Positions 23,614 through 33,944 are shown, counted from the first letter of the stretch. The stretch is DNA of 41,362 bases from Lachnospiraceae bacterium (GCA_024687205.1 JAILES010000035.1:1-41362); one strand, 5' to 3'. Translations and numbers: made by a program. The notes: generated from the letters alone by a model not told the origin.

Positions 23614-25713
23614 ATGGAAAAACAGAACGTACCTGAGTTATTCGGATCACTCGTATTTGACGACAGGGTAATGAGAGCCCGTCTGTCATCCGACGTGTAT
23701 TCATCACTGAGAAAGACTATCGATGAGAATGCAAAGCTTAATGAAGATGTTGCTGAAGCTGTAGCCAAGGAAATGAGAGACTGGGCCGTAGAAAGAGGTG
23801 CAACTCATTTCACACACTGGTTCCAGCCCCTTACAGGTGTTACTGCAGAGAAGCACGACAGTTTCATCTCTCCTTCACCCGACGGCGGCGTGATAATGGA
23901 ATTCTCCGGCAAGGAACTGATCAAGGGCGAGCCCGATGCATCTTCTTTCCCTTCAGGCGGCTTGAGAGCAACCTTTGAGGCAAGAGGATATACTGCATGG
24001 GATCCCACATCCTATGCATTCATCAAGGATCATACCCTTTGCATCCCCACTGCATTCTGCTCATACTCAGGTGAAGCTCTTGATAAGAAGACACCGCTTC
24101 TCCGCTCAATGCAGGCACTTGACAAGCAGGCCAAGAGAATACTGAAGCTCTTCGGCAATGAAGTTAAATACGTAAGAACAAGTGTAGGTCCCGAGCAGGA
24201 ATACTTCCTTGTTGATAAAGAAATGTTTGAAAAACGTCCCGACCTTGTTTACACCGGAAGGACTCTCTTCGGTGCAATGCCTCCCAAAGGTCAGGAACTC
24301 GATGATCACTATTTCGGCGTGATCAAACCCAGGGTATCTGCTTTCATGGAAGACTTAAACAGTGAACTGTGGAAGCTGGGTATCCTTGCAAAAACAGAGC
24401 ACAACGAAGTGGCTCCCGCTCAGCACGAGCTGGCTCCCATCTTCTCAACCACCAACGTTGCTACCGATAACAACCAGCTCACCATGGAGATAATGCAGAA
24501 AGTTGCAAGAAAGCACGGCATGGTATGTCTGCTTCATGAGAAACCTTTCGCAGGAGTGAACGGTTCAGGTAAGCACAACAACTGGTCAATGGCAACTGAT
24601 ACAGGTGTAAACCTCTTATCACCCGGTGCCACACCTTATGAGAACGCACAGTTCCTGCTTTTCCTCGTTGCAGTTATCCAGGCAGTTGATGATTATCAGG
24701 ATCTGCTCAGACTTTCAGTAGCAACCGCAGGTAACGATCACAGACTTGGCGCAAACGAAGCACCTCCCGCTATCATCTCCATCTTCCTTGGTGATGAGCT
24801 GTCTGCAGTACTTGATGCTATCAAGAATGATACTCCTTACGAAGGCAAGGAAAGAGAAGTACTTAAACTCGGTGTACACACACTGCCCAGATTTTCTAAG
24901 GATAGCACCGACAGAAACCGTACCTCACCCTTCGCTTTCACCGGCAACAAGTTCGAGTTCCGTTCACTCGGTTCCTCCAACAGTATCGCATGCTGCAACA
25001 TCATGCTGAATGCTGCTGTAGCAGAGAGCTTAAAGCAGTTCGCAGATAAGCTTGAGGCTTCAAGTGATTTCGAAACCGATATGCACAACCTCATCAAAGA
25101 GACCATTACAAAGCACGAGAGGATCCTCTTCAACGGTAACGGTTATACCGATGAATGGGTTAAGGAAGCTACTGAAGTAAGAGGACTTTCAAATCTGAAG
25201 ACTACTGCAGATGCTATGCCTCACCTGCTTGATAAGAAGAACATGGATATGCTGATGGCTCATAAGGTATTCACCGAATCCGAGATACAGTCCAGATGTG
25301 AGATCATGCTTGAGAACTACTGCAAGACCATCAACATCGAAGGACATACGATGGTTGATATGGTAAGAAAGAACTACCTGCCCGCTATCGAATCCTATCT
25401 CTTCAGTCTTGCACAGACCACTTCACTTATGAAGTCAGTCAGCAGCAATGTAAAGTGCAACTATGAGATCTCTACAATGGAGAGACTTTCCGAGCTTACC
25501 GATTACATACTCGAGAGAGTAAAGGATCTGGAAGAAGCTCTCGATAAACTGAAAGGTATCGACAATGTCATGGATGCATCCGCTTTCATAAGGGACGATC
25601 TGATCCCGAAGATGGAGCACTTAAGAAAGCATGTTGATGAAGCAGAGATGCTTTCCAGTGAAGACTGCTGGCCGGTTCCGAGCTACGGAAAACTGCTGTT
25701 CAGCGTATATTAA
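23614..25713 (+). CDS. glnN: Glutamine synthetase type III
   Basis: 699 aa, matching the GSIII class (about 700-730 aa) found in Bacteroidetes, cyanobacteria and many clostridia. The start at ATG 23614 is supported by AGGAGG 8 bases upstream; an upstream extension of the frame lies inside asnB. Conserved blocks: [74 protein letters not shown] and [16 protein letters not shown]. It incorporates ammonium into glutamate to give glutamine, and with Amt-PII forms the ammonium assimilation route here. A strong terminator follows at 25,737. Confidence 0.96.
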   Translation: MEKQNVPELFGSLVFDDRVMRARLSSDVYSSLRKTIDENAKLNEDVAEAVAKEMRDWAVERGATHFTHWFQPLTGVTAEKHDSFISPSPDGGVIMEFSGKELIKGEPDASSFPSGGLRATFEARGYTAWDPTSYAFIKDHTLCIPTAFCSYSGEALDKKTPLLRSMQALDKQAKRILKLFGNEVKYVRTSVGPEQEYFLVDKEMFEKRPDLVYTGRTLFGAMPPKGQELDDHYFGVIKPRVSAFMEDLNSELWKLGILAKTEHNEVAPAQHELAPIFSTTNVATDNNQLTMEIMQKVARKHGMVCLLHEKPFAGVNGSGKHNNWSMATDTGVNLLSPGATPYENAQFLLFLVAVIQAVDDYQDLLRLSVATAGNDHRLGANEAPPAIISIFLGDELSAVLDAIKNDTPYEGKEREVLKLGVHTLPRFSKDSTDRNRTSPFAFTGNKFEFRSLGSSNSIACCNIMLNAAVAESLKQFADKLEASSDFETDMHNLIKETITKHERILFNGNGYTDEWVKEATEVRGLSNLKTTADAMPHLLDKKNMDMLMAHKVFTESEIQSRCEIMLENYCKTINIEGHTMVDMVRKNYLPAIESYLFSLAQTTSLMKSVSSNVKCNYEISTMERLSELTDYILERVKDLEEALDKLKGIDNVMDASAFIRDDLIPKMEHLRKHVDEAEMLSSEDCWPVPSYGKLLFSVY

Positions 25714-25736
25714 GAAAAACACGAGTGAAAACCTTG

Positions 25737-25766
25737 AAAACCCCTCACCGGCCGGTGAGGGGTTTT
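25737..25766. terminator. Bidirectional intrinsic terminator after glnN
   Basis: A perfect 15-bp inverted repeat AAAACCCCTCACCGG / CCGGTGAGGGGTTTT with A and T runs at its ends. It should terminate glnN transcripts, and possibly minus-strand transcripts from the kinase operon. Confidence 0.85.
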
Positions 25767-25769
25767 CTT

Positions 25770-25894
25770 AACCAAGGGAAACCAGGGGGAAACCAGGGGG
25801 ACGGACCTTGTGGTACTTCAGTACCACAAGGTCCGTCCCCCTGGTTTCCCACAAGGTCCGTCCCCCTGGTTTCCGTCCCCCTGGTTTCCCCATG
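25770..25894. repeat. REP-like repeat cluster C with perfect 28-bp inverted repeat
   Basis: The core is a perfect 28-bp inverted repeat (25789-25816 and 25821-25848) with a TTCA loop; arms run from GAAACCAGGGGGACGGACC to TTGTGGTAC. Partial copies (CCACAAGGTCCGTCCCCC and GTCCCCCTGGTTTCC units) follow in tandem up to the stop codon of the hybrid kinase gene at 25,898. It is the largest of the three clusters. Confidence 0.85.
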
Positions 25895-25897
25895 GTT

Positions 25898-28303
25898 TCA
25901 CTGCTTTCTCTTATTCAGATATTTCTCTGCACTTTCTATATCTCTTACATATACCGCTTTGCCCTTGTCTTTCAGGACGGCTTTCATCTCTTTAAGTTTA
26001 TCGGCCGAATCGTTGATAACAAGTACCAGGGTATCGTCATTTCCGGCGCTGTCTTCCGGCTTCTTTTCCTTCGTTTCTTCTTCGCTGCGTATCAGGCTGC
26101 TGTCAAGATAATTACGCAGCATTTCTTCCAGCTCATCATACATTACCGGTTTTGAGAGGTAGTCATTAAAGCCTTCTTTTACATAAGCTTCCTTAGCTCC
26201 GACTATGGCATCGGCCGTTAATGCTATTACAGGTGTATCATCCGCAATATGTTCTTTTCTGATAGCCTCCAGTGTCTGTACTCCTGACATTTCCGGCATC
26301 ATCTGGTCAAGAAAGATCACATCAAAGCTTTCATCCCTGAGCATTTCAATGCACTGTTTTCCGGAAAGAGCAACCTTTGTTTTTATCTTTGTATCACTCA
26401 TCAGCTCGGTTATTACCGAAAGATTCATCTCGTTATCATCAACGATAAGGATCTTTGCATCCGGTGCTATCAGTTTCGCTTTGAATTCTTCTTTTCCTCC
26501 CTGAGATTCTTTCAGGCGTTCATTATAGTTTCCTATAGGAGTATCATCCACTACATCCTGGAGCACTTTAACGGTGAAAACGGAACCCTTTCCGTATTCA
26601 CTTTCAACATTGATCTTTCCGCCCATCATCTCTACGAGCTGTCTTGTAATATTAAGACCCAGTCCCGTACCTTCTATATTCCTGTTCTTTGTTTCATCAA
26701 GTCTCTGGAATGAGGAGAAGAGTTTCTCCAGATCCTCATCACGGATTCCCATTCCCGTATCCGCAACGCGGATCACCAGCATTTTTCTTTCTTTATCAAA
26801 TGCGATATTTGTTCTGACACTGCCCTTTTCGGTATATTTGATGGCATTATTGGTTATATTCAGTATGATCTGTCTGATCCTTATCTCATCTCCCCGGAAT
26901 ACCGAAGGCACATCAGGATCCACATCCAGCTCATATTTAAGACCTTTATCATTTGCCTTTGCTATCGTCATGTTCACCACATCATTAAGTACCGAAGCAA
27001 AATCGTATTCTACCGGGACCAGTTCCATCTTGCCTGATTCTATCTTACTGAAATCAAGTATATCGTTAATGATCGAAAGCAACGTCTTTCCCGCACTCTG
27101 TATGTTCAGCGCATAACGTGTTATCACATCATTGTCGGAAGACCTCAGTATCATCTCATCCATGCCTATGATGGCATTTATGGGTGTTCTTATCTCATGT
27201 GACATATTGGCAAGGAAATTACTCTTTGCCCTGTTAGCATCATCTGCCGCATCTTTTTCAAGCTCGAGAACTTTTCTTTCGTATATCGCTTTCTGCTCCT
27301 CCAGCTTCAGTACTTCCATACGTTTGATATCTTCACGTTCGTTCTTATGTCCTACCGTGTAGAATATCAGTATCATAATAAAGACGAGCATGAAGATTAT
27401 CACCGTAATAGCAAGCTGTTTTCTTACTTCGTTGTAAAGTTCGGAATTCTTTACGATCAAGACAACATGCCAGTTGTTTGAAAGACGGTTTACGAACACC
27501 GTATCTTTTTCACCGTTATAAGTATAAGTGAAATTACCGGAGCCTTGGGTTATCAGGGCTTTCATCAGTCCGTCACCGCCCGGATGATCATATATTGAAG
27601 AACCCTTCTTTGTTTCATCACCGTGGGCTATGATCAGTCCGTCAGTATCTACAACAAAGCCATAGCCTTTGCCGTTTATGGAAAGCTCACTCATCATCTC
27701 CTGAACCCGGTTGAGCTGTACGTCAAGAGATATGACGTTCTGTCTGTCAGGCAGCATGCGGCATACGGATATTATAAGATTTCCTGTCTGGGCATCGATA
27801 TAAGGAGGTACAAATGCCACCTCTCCGTCACTCTCTCTGGCACAGGTATACCATACCCTGCTCTTCGGGTCATAGCCTTCAGGCGGTTCCCAGTTCAGAC
27901 CATCCAGATATCTGCTCATAATGTATCCGTATAACCCGTTAAAATTTTCATCATACTGCTCGTACACATTGCTGGTCTCTTCAACCAGAAACTCATGTAT
28001 ACGTGCAGGTGTGGATCCGCTTATGATCATGTGATATACCGAATCGGCCGTGACATGCAGTATGTTTTCGGCTGTATTCAGATGATTCTCCATCATTGAT
28101 GAAACACTCAGTATCTTATCGGAGATCACTTCCCTTGAATTCGATACGGCGGACGAATATACCAGCCTTGAGGTATAGACTACCAGCACACCAACAAAGA
28201 TAACTATGAGGATCAGTGGCATAACGGTACTGTTCTTTCTGCGTTCGAACTCTTTTGATGTTTTTAAGTTTTGCTTTTCTTTTTTCATAATCTGATTTCT
28301 CAT
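25898..28303 (-). CDS. Hybrid histidine kinase with extracellular Cache sensor
   Basis: 801 aa. Membrane helix about 28-48, an extracellular double-Cache region about 55-290 (YGYIMSRYLDGLNWEPPEGY and YGFVVDTDGLIIAHGDE are typical), second helix 298-318, a coiled-coil, then HisKA with His369 in ANMSHEIRTP, HATPase (NITNNAIKYT, DTGMGIRDEDLEKLF, GTGLGLNI), and a receiver about 617-725 with Asp666 in FLDQMMPEMSG. A short degenerate receiver-like tail ends the protein. Its start overlaps the lipoprotein stop by four bases (ATGA). It should sense a small extracellular ligand and pass phosphate to the Hpt protein of the operon. The catalytic core is closely similar to the second hybrid kinase (29,577-32,072). 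Confidence 0.94.
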   Translation of the reverse strand: MRNQIMKKEKQNLKTSKEFERRKNSTVMPLILIVIFVGVLVVYTSRLVYSSAVSNSREVISDKILSVSSMMENHLNTAENILHVTADSVYHMIISGSTPARIHEFLVEETSNVYEQYDENFNGLYGYIMSRYLDGLNWEPPEGYDPKSRVWYTCARESDGEVAFVPPYIDAQTGNLIISVCRMLPDRQNVISLDVQLNRVQEMMSELSINGKGYGFVVDTDGLIIAHGDETKKGSSIYDHPGGDGLMKALITQGSGNFTYTYNGEKDTVFVNRLSNNWHVVLIVKNSELYNEVRKQLAITVIIFMLVFIMILIFYTVGHKNEREDIKRMEVLKLEEQKAIYERKVLELEKDAADDANRAKSNFLANMSHEIRTPINAIIGMDEMILRSSDNDVITRYALNIQSAGKTLLSIINDILDFSKIESGKMELVPVEYDFASVLNDVVNMTIAKANDKGLKYELDVDPDVPSVFRGDEIRIRQIILNITNNAIKYTEKGSVRTNIAFDKERKMLVIRVADTGMGIRDEDLEKLFSSFQRLDETKNRNIEGTGLGLNITRQLVEMMGGKINVESEYGKGSVFTVKVLQDVVDDTPIGNYNERLKESQGGKEEFKAKLIAPDAKILIVDDNEMNLSVITELMSDTKIKTKVALSGKQCIEMLRDESFDVIFLDQMMPEMSGVQTLEAIRKEHIADDTPVIALTADAIVGAKEAYVKEGFNDYLSKPVMYDELEEMLRNYLDSSLIRSEEETKEKKPEDSAGNDDTLVLVINDSADKLKEMKAVLKDKGKAVYVRDIESAEKYLNKRKQ

Positions 28304-29571
28304 TTGATCGAAAAATATTTTTCCGGAACTTCTACTTTAGTGGTTCCCATATAGTAACCGGGATCACCTAATATATATGTGTCCTGATATATCAGAAATG
28401 TATTTTCATACTTTTCTCCGCTCTCGGCATCGTTATAATTTGATCCGTTCCATTCAGCTCCCGGTGAGAATACTCCGTAAGCCTTTGAGAGATCGTTGAT
28501 ATCCGTCAGAACACTTTTTCCTTCTATAACATTCTTTGCATGCTCTGCAAGACCTGCCGAAACGCTGTATCCGTAGGAATACATCCAGGTTCCGAATCTG
28601 CCTGCTCCGCCGTTTTCCACGATCACCTCTTCAATCTTCTCTGTCATTTTTTCAAAATCACCGGCATAACCGATAAGATCCAGATCAAGAGCTCCGGGAT
28701 AACCCATTAAAGGTGAAGGAAGATCTGCTTCGATAAAATATCCCCCGTATTTTAAGAGCATTCTGATAAGCGGTTCCGTATGGGCATCGTTAGTGCAGAA
28801 ATATGCAGTATTCTGTCCGTATTTTTCGACCCATTCGGGAACATGTTCCGTAATGTACTGCTGGGCTCCCGGTACTCCCACATCAGTTGTGGGGTCCGGT
28901 GCCTCTTCCATCTCAAAAGTCATGCCGAATTCTTCACATGCTGCCCGCATGATCGATACCTGCCTTGCTATACTTTCATAATCAAGATGCCTCGGGAAAG
29001 ATATATGTACAAAGGTATCGCAGCCGAGTTCATGAGCACTTCTTATCATCAGATATCCGCGTGCAACGAAATCACTGTTGACTACCAGATCCGCAACTTC
29101 CCCGATCTCGGAAAAGTCTTCATAAGCTTCACCTGCTATACAGAGGATGTCCGGCCTTTTCTCCTTGATACGTCTGAAAGCTTCCGTTGTGCCGTCTACA
29201 GCCTGATTGACGATTATAGCTTTTATCTTCGGATCATCGGCCATATCCTCAATGATATTAACGGTAGTATCAATATCTTCACTGAAATTGTCCGGATATA
29301 TGGCAAGTGTCACTTTATCATCACCGTACATCTCACGAAAAGCCTCAGCTCCACGCCTGTCATCCTCTGACTGGGCATAGGAGCCGGTAACTATGCCTAT
29401 ACGGAAAGCATCATCCTTTGCAGCAGCTTCTTTCTGATCAGGCTGTTCCATGATCTTAGTATCACCGGTGACCGCAGCTGTACCGTCCTCGATATTTACT
29501 TTTGAGTTTCCGCATGCAGTAAGCAGCAGTATCATGGAAAGCAACAGTAATACATATCGTTTTTTTATCAT
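28300..29571 (-). CDS. DUF3798-family periplasmic-binding-like lipoprotein
   Basis: 423 aa from ATG 29571 (GGAGG 9 bases upstream; a TTG at 29580 lies too close). Signal peptide KKRYVLLLLSMILLLTACGN with lipobox LTAC, so it is anchored outside the membrane. The rest resembles the DUF3798 family, which has a type I periplasmic-binding fold: RIGIVTGSYAQSEDD, KAIIVNQAVDGTTEAF and GCDTFVHISFPRHL. The gene lies between two hybrid kinases and no permease is nearby, so it probably presents a ligand to one of the kinases rather than to a transporter (inference). The ligand is unknown. The four-base overlap with the Cache kinase points to that partner. Confidence 0.88.
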   Translation of the reverse strand: MIKKRYVLLLLSMILLLTACGNSKVNIEDGTAAVTGDTKIMEQPDQKEAAAKDDAFRIGIVTGSYAQSEDDRRGAEAFREMYGDDKVTLAIYPDNFSEDIDTTVNIIEDMADDPKIKAIIVNQAVDGTTEAFRRIKEKRPDILCIAGEAYEDFSEIGEVADLVVNSDFVARGYLMIRSAHELGCDTFVHISFPRHLDYESIARQVSIMRAACEEFGMTFEMEEAPDPTTDVGVPGAQQYITEHVPEWVEKYGQNTAYFCTNDAHTEPLIRMLLKYGGYFIEADLPSPLMGYPGALDLDLIGYAGDFEKMTEKIEEVIVENGGAGRFGTWMYSYGYSVSAGLAEHAKNVIEGKSVLTDINDLSKAYGVFSPGAEWNGSNYNDAESGEKYENTFLIYQDTYILGDPGYYMGTTKVEVPEKYFSIK

Positions 29572-29576
29572 TATTT

Positions 29577-32072
29577 TCAACCTCCAACTTTCATTACCAC
29601 ATCCGGAGTGTGCTTTTCAAGATATTTCTCCATTGCCTTGCTGCCTGTTACGCATACACATCTGTATGTACCGTCAAGTCTGTCTTTTTCGATTCTCAAC
29701 TTTTCGGGATCATTACCCCATATCAGGAGTAACGGCAGTTCATGTTCCCTGTTGGGATTCAGCTGTTTTTCTTTAGGAAGCAGCTTTTTCAATGCCTTTT
29801 CAAGTGCATCGTATTTTACGGGTTTGCTCAGATATGAAGTAAATCCCTTACTTATATAGTTGTCTTCTGCTCCGATTATGGCATCTGCAGTCAGTGCCAC
29901 GACCGGTGTTCCATTCAGCAGATCCTGCTCCTTAAGCACATTCAGCGTTTCTTCTCCGCTCATACCCGGCATCATCTGATCCATAAGTATACAGTCATAT
30001 TTCTTGCTCTTTACCAGCTCTATGCATCCGGCGCCGGAATCGACCAGATCGGTCTTTATCTTTGTATCCCTGATCAGTCCTTCCATTACCTCCAGGTTCA
30101 TCTCATTATCATCCACAACCAGTATCCTTGCATCCGGTGCGTAGAGTCCGATGGTTTCCGTTTCCTGATTATTCAGCATTTCTTTAACAGCCTTGCTGAA
30201 ATTGCCTATAGGCGCGGCTTTCACCACCTTCTGGGGTACGGTCACGGTAAAGCAGGAGCCCTTACCGTATTCGCTTTCCACTTCTATCTTTCCTTCCATC
30301 ATCTCCAGCATTTTCTGTGTGATGAAGAGACCGAGGCCGGTTCCTTCGATATTTCTGTTCTTCTTTTCTTCAAGACGCTGGAAACTGTTAAAGAGTTTTT
30401 CCTTATCTTCTTCCCTTATGCCTATACCTGTGTCTTTTACTTTTATTATCAGATCTATATAGTTTCCCATCATGGTTGAAACCGAAGAGATGTTTACATT
30501 TACACTTCCCCGTTTCGTATATTTTATGGCATTATTGATGATATTCAGCATTATCTGCCTTATCCTTATCTCATCACCGTTTAAACGCGAAGGTATATCT
30601 TCCGCTACGGTAAAGCTGTATTCAAGTTCCTTCTTCTGTGCCCTGTAACGTGTGAGGTTGAGCACATCATTTAATACGGATGCTATATCATAGTCGACCG
30701 GTATTATCTCAAACTTACCGGCTTCTATCTTACTCATATCAAGTATGTCGTTGATGATCGAAAGCAGCGTATTACCCGCACTCTTTATCTCAAGAGCATA
30801 ATTCTTTACTTTTTCCTCTCTCGTATCCCTGATTATCATCTCATCCATACCGAGGATACCGTTAAGAGGCGTTCTGATCTCATGAGACATATTCGCAAGG
30901 AAATCGTCTTTGGCTTTGTTGGTATGCTGCAGTTCCGTAGCCTCCAGCCTGATACCTATCAGCTGTTTTATCGTATGTATGATCGCGCAGATCATGAAAC
31001 CGAAAAGACCGAAGGCCATGAACAGTCCCGAAAATACACCATTGTGTGCAAACTGGTATACAGCTATCTGTATCAATGCCGCTATAGCCAGCAGGACAAA
31101 ACCGAAGGCAACCACCTTATAGGAATAAGCAAGACGGCGTTTAACATCCAGGAAGATAGTCGCAAACATGACAGCTATACTTATCAGAGCACAGAGTGCA
31201 GAAGGTATAAAACTGTTGATAAGAGAGACTTTCCCGAACACAAACAGCAGGGTACAAACAGAGAAATTAACTATCTCCAATAAGCTCACAGCCGTGAGTG
31301 CCTTGCTGTATCTGCCTTTCTGCAGTGAATCGATGAAAACAAAGAACGGAAGCGGCATGATCATTACCATGATAAAAGGTATGTCCGACATGACAGACAG
31401 ATTTCTCGAGTACAGCTGCCTGAAGACCGAGTTGGACAAAACCCACATGGCGCCTATGATAACACCGATGGAAAGATGTTCCATTTCAAGATATTTCTTA
31501 TGGATAAGCTTATAGCAAACGGATGCCACGAGACATATGACACCCAGCAGTAATATGGACAGACCTACAAAGAGTTCCAGTCCGTACTGATCAAAAAGAT
31601 ATGCGAGCACCCCCAGTCGTGTTCCTATATATACTTCATAGACCATTCCGGAATTGTATTCGTAGCGCACCCGCAGCGTATGACCTGCATCTTCCGGATA
31701 TATGGATGCTATCACAAAGCACTCTGCCGACTGGTCTCCGAAAAACTTATAATCTTCTGTCTTTAAACTCTCCCTTAATTCATTATCTATATAAATATCC
31801 ATATCCATACCGCGGAACATAAGCACGCAATAGTCTTTTTTGAAAACAGCGGGAAGCTTTGTCTCTACAATAATTTCCCCATCGGTATGTCCGGGCACGT
31901 CAAAAGGAACCCTGCTGCCGTCTTCTTTTACTTCATACCATGCATCACCGGGTAATACGTCACAGATATTTCCGTTCACGGGAACGTTGGCCGGCAGGAT
32001 CAGCTGGCCGATAAAGATATAAGCAAATACCAATATAAGAATAACAGATAATGCAATCCTGATCCTTTTCAA
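29577..32072 (-). CDS. Hybrid histidine kinase with 7TM-type sensor region
   Basis: 831 aa from a TTG start (GGTGG 7 bases upstream). Signal-anchor helix 5-25, an extracellular beta-rich domain about 30-150 (similar in layout to 7TMR-DISM sensors), then seven or so hydrophobic helices about 160-370, HisKA with His397 in ANMSHEIRTPLNG, HATPase (NIINNAIKYT, GTGLGLFI), and a receiver with Asp698 in LMDQMMPGMSG. A short C-terminal degenerate domain ends the protein. The kinase and receiver sections are very close to those of the Cache kinase downstream while the sensors are unrelated, pointing to duplication with sensor exchange. It is the first kinase of the operon after the Hpt gene. Confidence 0.93.
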   Translation of the reverse strand: MKRIRIALSVILILVFAYIFIGQLILPANVPVNGNICDVLPGDAWYEVKEDGSRVPFDVPGHTDGEIIVETKLPAVFKKDYCVLMFRGMDMDIYIDNELRESLKTEDYKFFGDQSAECFVIASIYPEDAGHTLRVRYEYNSGMVYEVYIGTRLGVLAYLFDQYGLELFVGLSILLLGVICLVASVCYKLIHKKYLEMEHLSIGVIIGAMWVLSNSVFRQLYSRNLSVMSDIPFIMVMIMPLPFFVFIDSLQKGRYSKALTAVSLLEIVNFSVCTLLFVFGKVSLINSFIPSALCALISIAVMFATIFLDVKRRLAYSYKVVAFGFVLLAIAALIQIAVYQFAHNGVFSGLFMAFGLFGFMICAIIHTIKQLIGIRLEATELQHTNKAKDDFLANMSHEIRTPLNGILGMDEMIIRDTREEKVKNYALEIKSAGNTLLSIINDILDMSKIEAGKFEIIPVDYDIASVLNDVLNLTRYRAQKKELEYSFTVAEDIPSRLNGDEIRIRQIMLNIINNAIKYTKRGSVNVNISSVSTMMGNYIDLIIKVKDTGIGIREEDKEKLFNSFQRLEEKKNRNIEGTGLGLFITQKMLEMMEGKIEVESEYGKGSCFTVTVPQKVVKAAPIGNFSKAVKEMLNNQETETIGLYAPDARILVVDDNEMNLEVMEGLIRDTKIKTDLVDSGAGCIELVKSKKYDCILMDQMMPGMSGEETLNVLKEQDLLNGTPVVALTADAIIGAEDNYISKGFTSYLSKPVKYDALEKALKKLLPKEKQLNPNREHELPLLLIWGNDPEKLRIEKDRLDGTYRCVCVTGSKAMEKYLEKHTPDVVMKVGG

Positions 32073-32087
32073 TACAAACCCACCTTA

Positions 32088-32681
32088 TCAGATTGTTGGT
32101 GAGATCTCTTTTATGAGCTCTGCTGCCTCGTCATACATGAAATCATTGATATAGCTTTCAGCTTCTTTCAGCTTATCTTTCATTTCATCATTAAAAGAAT
32201 ATCCTTTAAGTTTTATTACAAACTCTTTTGAAAGCTCATCATCAAAATCATCCAAAGCATCCAGAAGCTTTGCTGCAATATCTTTTGCTTCATCCGCAGA
32301 TATCTCCGCCGATGAGATTTCATCTTCCTTCAGAATTACAGAGTCCAGTTTATTGTACAGTTTTTCATATGCTGATAAGGTATCAGCTGTTTTTTCTTCT
32401 ATTATAGTTATCTCATTGTTTCTTGCCGCCATCTCGAGCTCTTCAAACAGCTTTGCAAGAGATGTTGCTCCTATCATCCTGGAATTGCTCTTCATGGCAT
32501 GTACGGCGATCATGTAATTCTCATAGTCTTTATCCGTATACAGCTTCTCTATGTTCGCCCTGTTCTTTTCATAAGCATCACGATAGCGTTTGAGCGCTGA
32601 CATATAACGGTCTTCACTTCCCGTGAATCCCAGTCCGGCTTCCTTATCTATCCCTGCTTCCGTGAAAAAGCTGTTATCCAT
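32088..32681 (-). CDS. Hpt-domain phosphotransfer protein
   Basis: 197 aa. The phosphotransfer helix carries His61 in YMIAVHAMKSNSRMIGA, followed by LAKLFEELEMAARNNE, the standard Hpt pattern. The C-terminal half (about 110-197) is helical, acidic and unassigned; it may dimerise or bind the receivers. It would carry phosphate from the hybrid kinases' receivers to the tandem-receiver protein. The ATG follows the receiver gene's TAA directly, with GAGG 11 bases upstream. Confidence 0.88.
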   Translation of the reverse strand: MDNSFFTEAGIDKEAGLGFTGSEDRYMSALKRYRDAYEKNRANIEKLYTDKDYENYMIAVHAMKSNSRMIGATSLAKLFEELEMAARNNEITIIEEKTADTLSAYEKLYNKLDSVILKEDEISSAEISADEAKDIAAKLLDALDDFDDELSKEFVIKLKGYSFNDEMKDKLKEAESYINDFMYDEAAELIKEISPTI

Positions 32682-33485
32682 TTATCCCAGTACCTCTATT
32701 ATCTTTGCTACCAGATCCGATTTGCGAGGCGGCTTGATGATATAGCCCTGGGGACGCAGCTCTGTAAGAGTCTGTATCACCGTTGCCCTTTCAGTCATAC
32801 CTGTAAGGAACATTACGGGGATGACCGCATATTCGTCTATCGTACGCATCTGCTTAAGTATCTGGGGCCCGTCTTTTTCAGGCATCAGATAATCCAGCAG
32901 TATCAGATCCGGCGTATGATTCATCAGGTATTTAAACATCGCATCTCCTGACTTAACAACAGATACGTCATAGAATTCCTCCAGCTGTTCTTTGATGCTT
33001 ACCAGCTGTTCCGTATCATCATCCACTACCAGGATGCGCTTCCTCTTTGATTTCTCATCAAATTCCTCATTGATGAATTCCCTGAATTCGGGGCTCTCTC
33101 CTTTTTCTTCCAGCTCTTCTTCTATCTGCTGCAGCTTTTCATACAGCGCCATCAGCGCAACAGGTCTGGAAAGAAAATAGAACTTCCGAAGTTCCGTATT
33201 TTTGATAAAGGTCTTTTCGTCTTCGTTGTTGGTTACGACTATGATAGTGCAGTTGCCCTGCATTGAGACATTCTTCAATACATTGAAGGTCCGCACCGTA
33301 TCTGCGGTCTCATCACCCAGACAGATGATGATGACCTTGGGCAGTTCGCTCAGTATAAGGTCAAAAAGCGCAGACTTACTGGGTGCGCATTTGATCGTGA
33401 TATAACCTCTGTCCGTTTCAAGATGTTCGCTTATATCACGGCAGATCTTTTTATTTTTCCCGGTTACAAGTACTTTGAGTTTCAT
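32682..33485 (-). CDS. Tandem receiver protein (degenerate REC plus active REC)
   Basis: 267 aa. Residues 1-125 have receiver-like predicted secondary structure but lack the acidic pair and phosphoacceptor Asp (VLVTGKNKK, VIIICLGDE). A charged linker follows. Residues 149-266 are a complete receiver: ILVVDDDTEQ, Asp198 in LILLDYLMPEKDG, MFLTGMT and the Lys in IIKPPRKSD. There is no DNA-binding or enzymatic output domain, so it is probably a relay or a sink for phosphate, or acts by protein contact. The ATG directly follows the DUF3021 stop codon. Confidence 0.88.
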   Translation of the reverse strand: MKLKVLVTGKNKKICRDISEHLETDRGYITIKCAPSKSALFDLILSELPKVIIICLGDETADTVRTFNVLKNVSMQGNCTIIVVTNNEDEKTFIKNTELRKFYFLSRPVALMALYEKLQQIEEELEEKGESPEFREFINEEFDEKSKRKRILVVDDDTEQLVSIKEQLEEFYDVSVVKSGDAMFKYLMNHTPDLILLDYLMPEKDGPQILKQMRTIDEYAVIPVMFLTGMTERATVIQTLTELRPQGYIIKPPRKSDLVAKIIEVLG

Positions 33486-33944
33486 TTATTCACCCTTTTG
33501 ATCCGTAGTATCTTTTTTGATATTTTCCAGTTCTTTGTTCAGCTTCCTTATTTCTTTCTTATATGTAGTATACAGTATCAGCCAGATGATAAAGTACGCG
33601 ATCACCATGCATACGAAAAGTACCCATACCATGACATCATCTATCTCAAATCCCCATAAAGTGAAGCCGAAACCGAAAAACATTGTAAATACGATCAGAA
33701 AGTGTATCAAAGTAGCACCCAGGATGCTTAAACGCTCAATATCATATATTATTGAACTTCCGCAGTTGACTGCACCGAATATACCACCCATCAGCAGGAA
33801 GAAGATAAATCTGCCGACAGTCAGATCTCCGGTTCCGTTGATCAGGCCTGCGATCGAGTCCATCATAAACATGCAGTTTATTACCATGCCGCCGATAAAA
33901 CCAAAGATCACAAGCAGTATGGTTTTTTTCATTTTGTCACTCAT
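33486..33944 (-). CDS. DUF3021 membrane protein
   Basis: 152 aa with four hydrophobic segments (about 8-30, 43-62, 76-97 and 108-128) and a charged, coiled-coil C-terminus KEIRKLNKELENIKKDTT. DUF3021 proteins are typically encoded with LytTR regulators and, in the streptococcal HdrRM/BrsRM type systems, such membrane partners restrain the regulator. The gene overlaps the LytTR gene by eight bases, supporting a stoichiometric pair. Confidence 0.85.
   Translation of the reverse strand: MSDKMKKTILLVIFGFIGGMVINCMFMMDSIAGLINGTGDLTVGRFIFFLLMGGIFGAVNCGSSIIYDIERLSILGATLIHFLIVFTMFFGFGFTLWGFEIDDVMVWVLFVCMVIAYFIIWLILYTTYKKEIRKLNKELENIKKDTTDQKGE

Noticed and set aside
25770..25894. CRISPR array in the tandem GTCCCC repeats (and at 2935, 18,368)
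   Set aside because: The units are palindromic, of unequal length and without unique spacers, and no cas gene is present.
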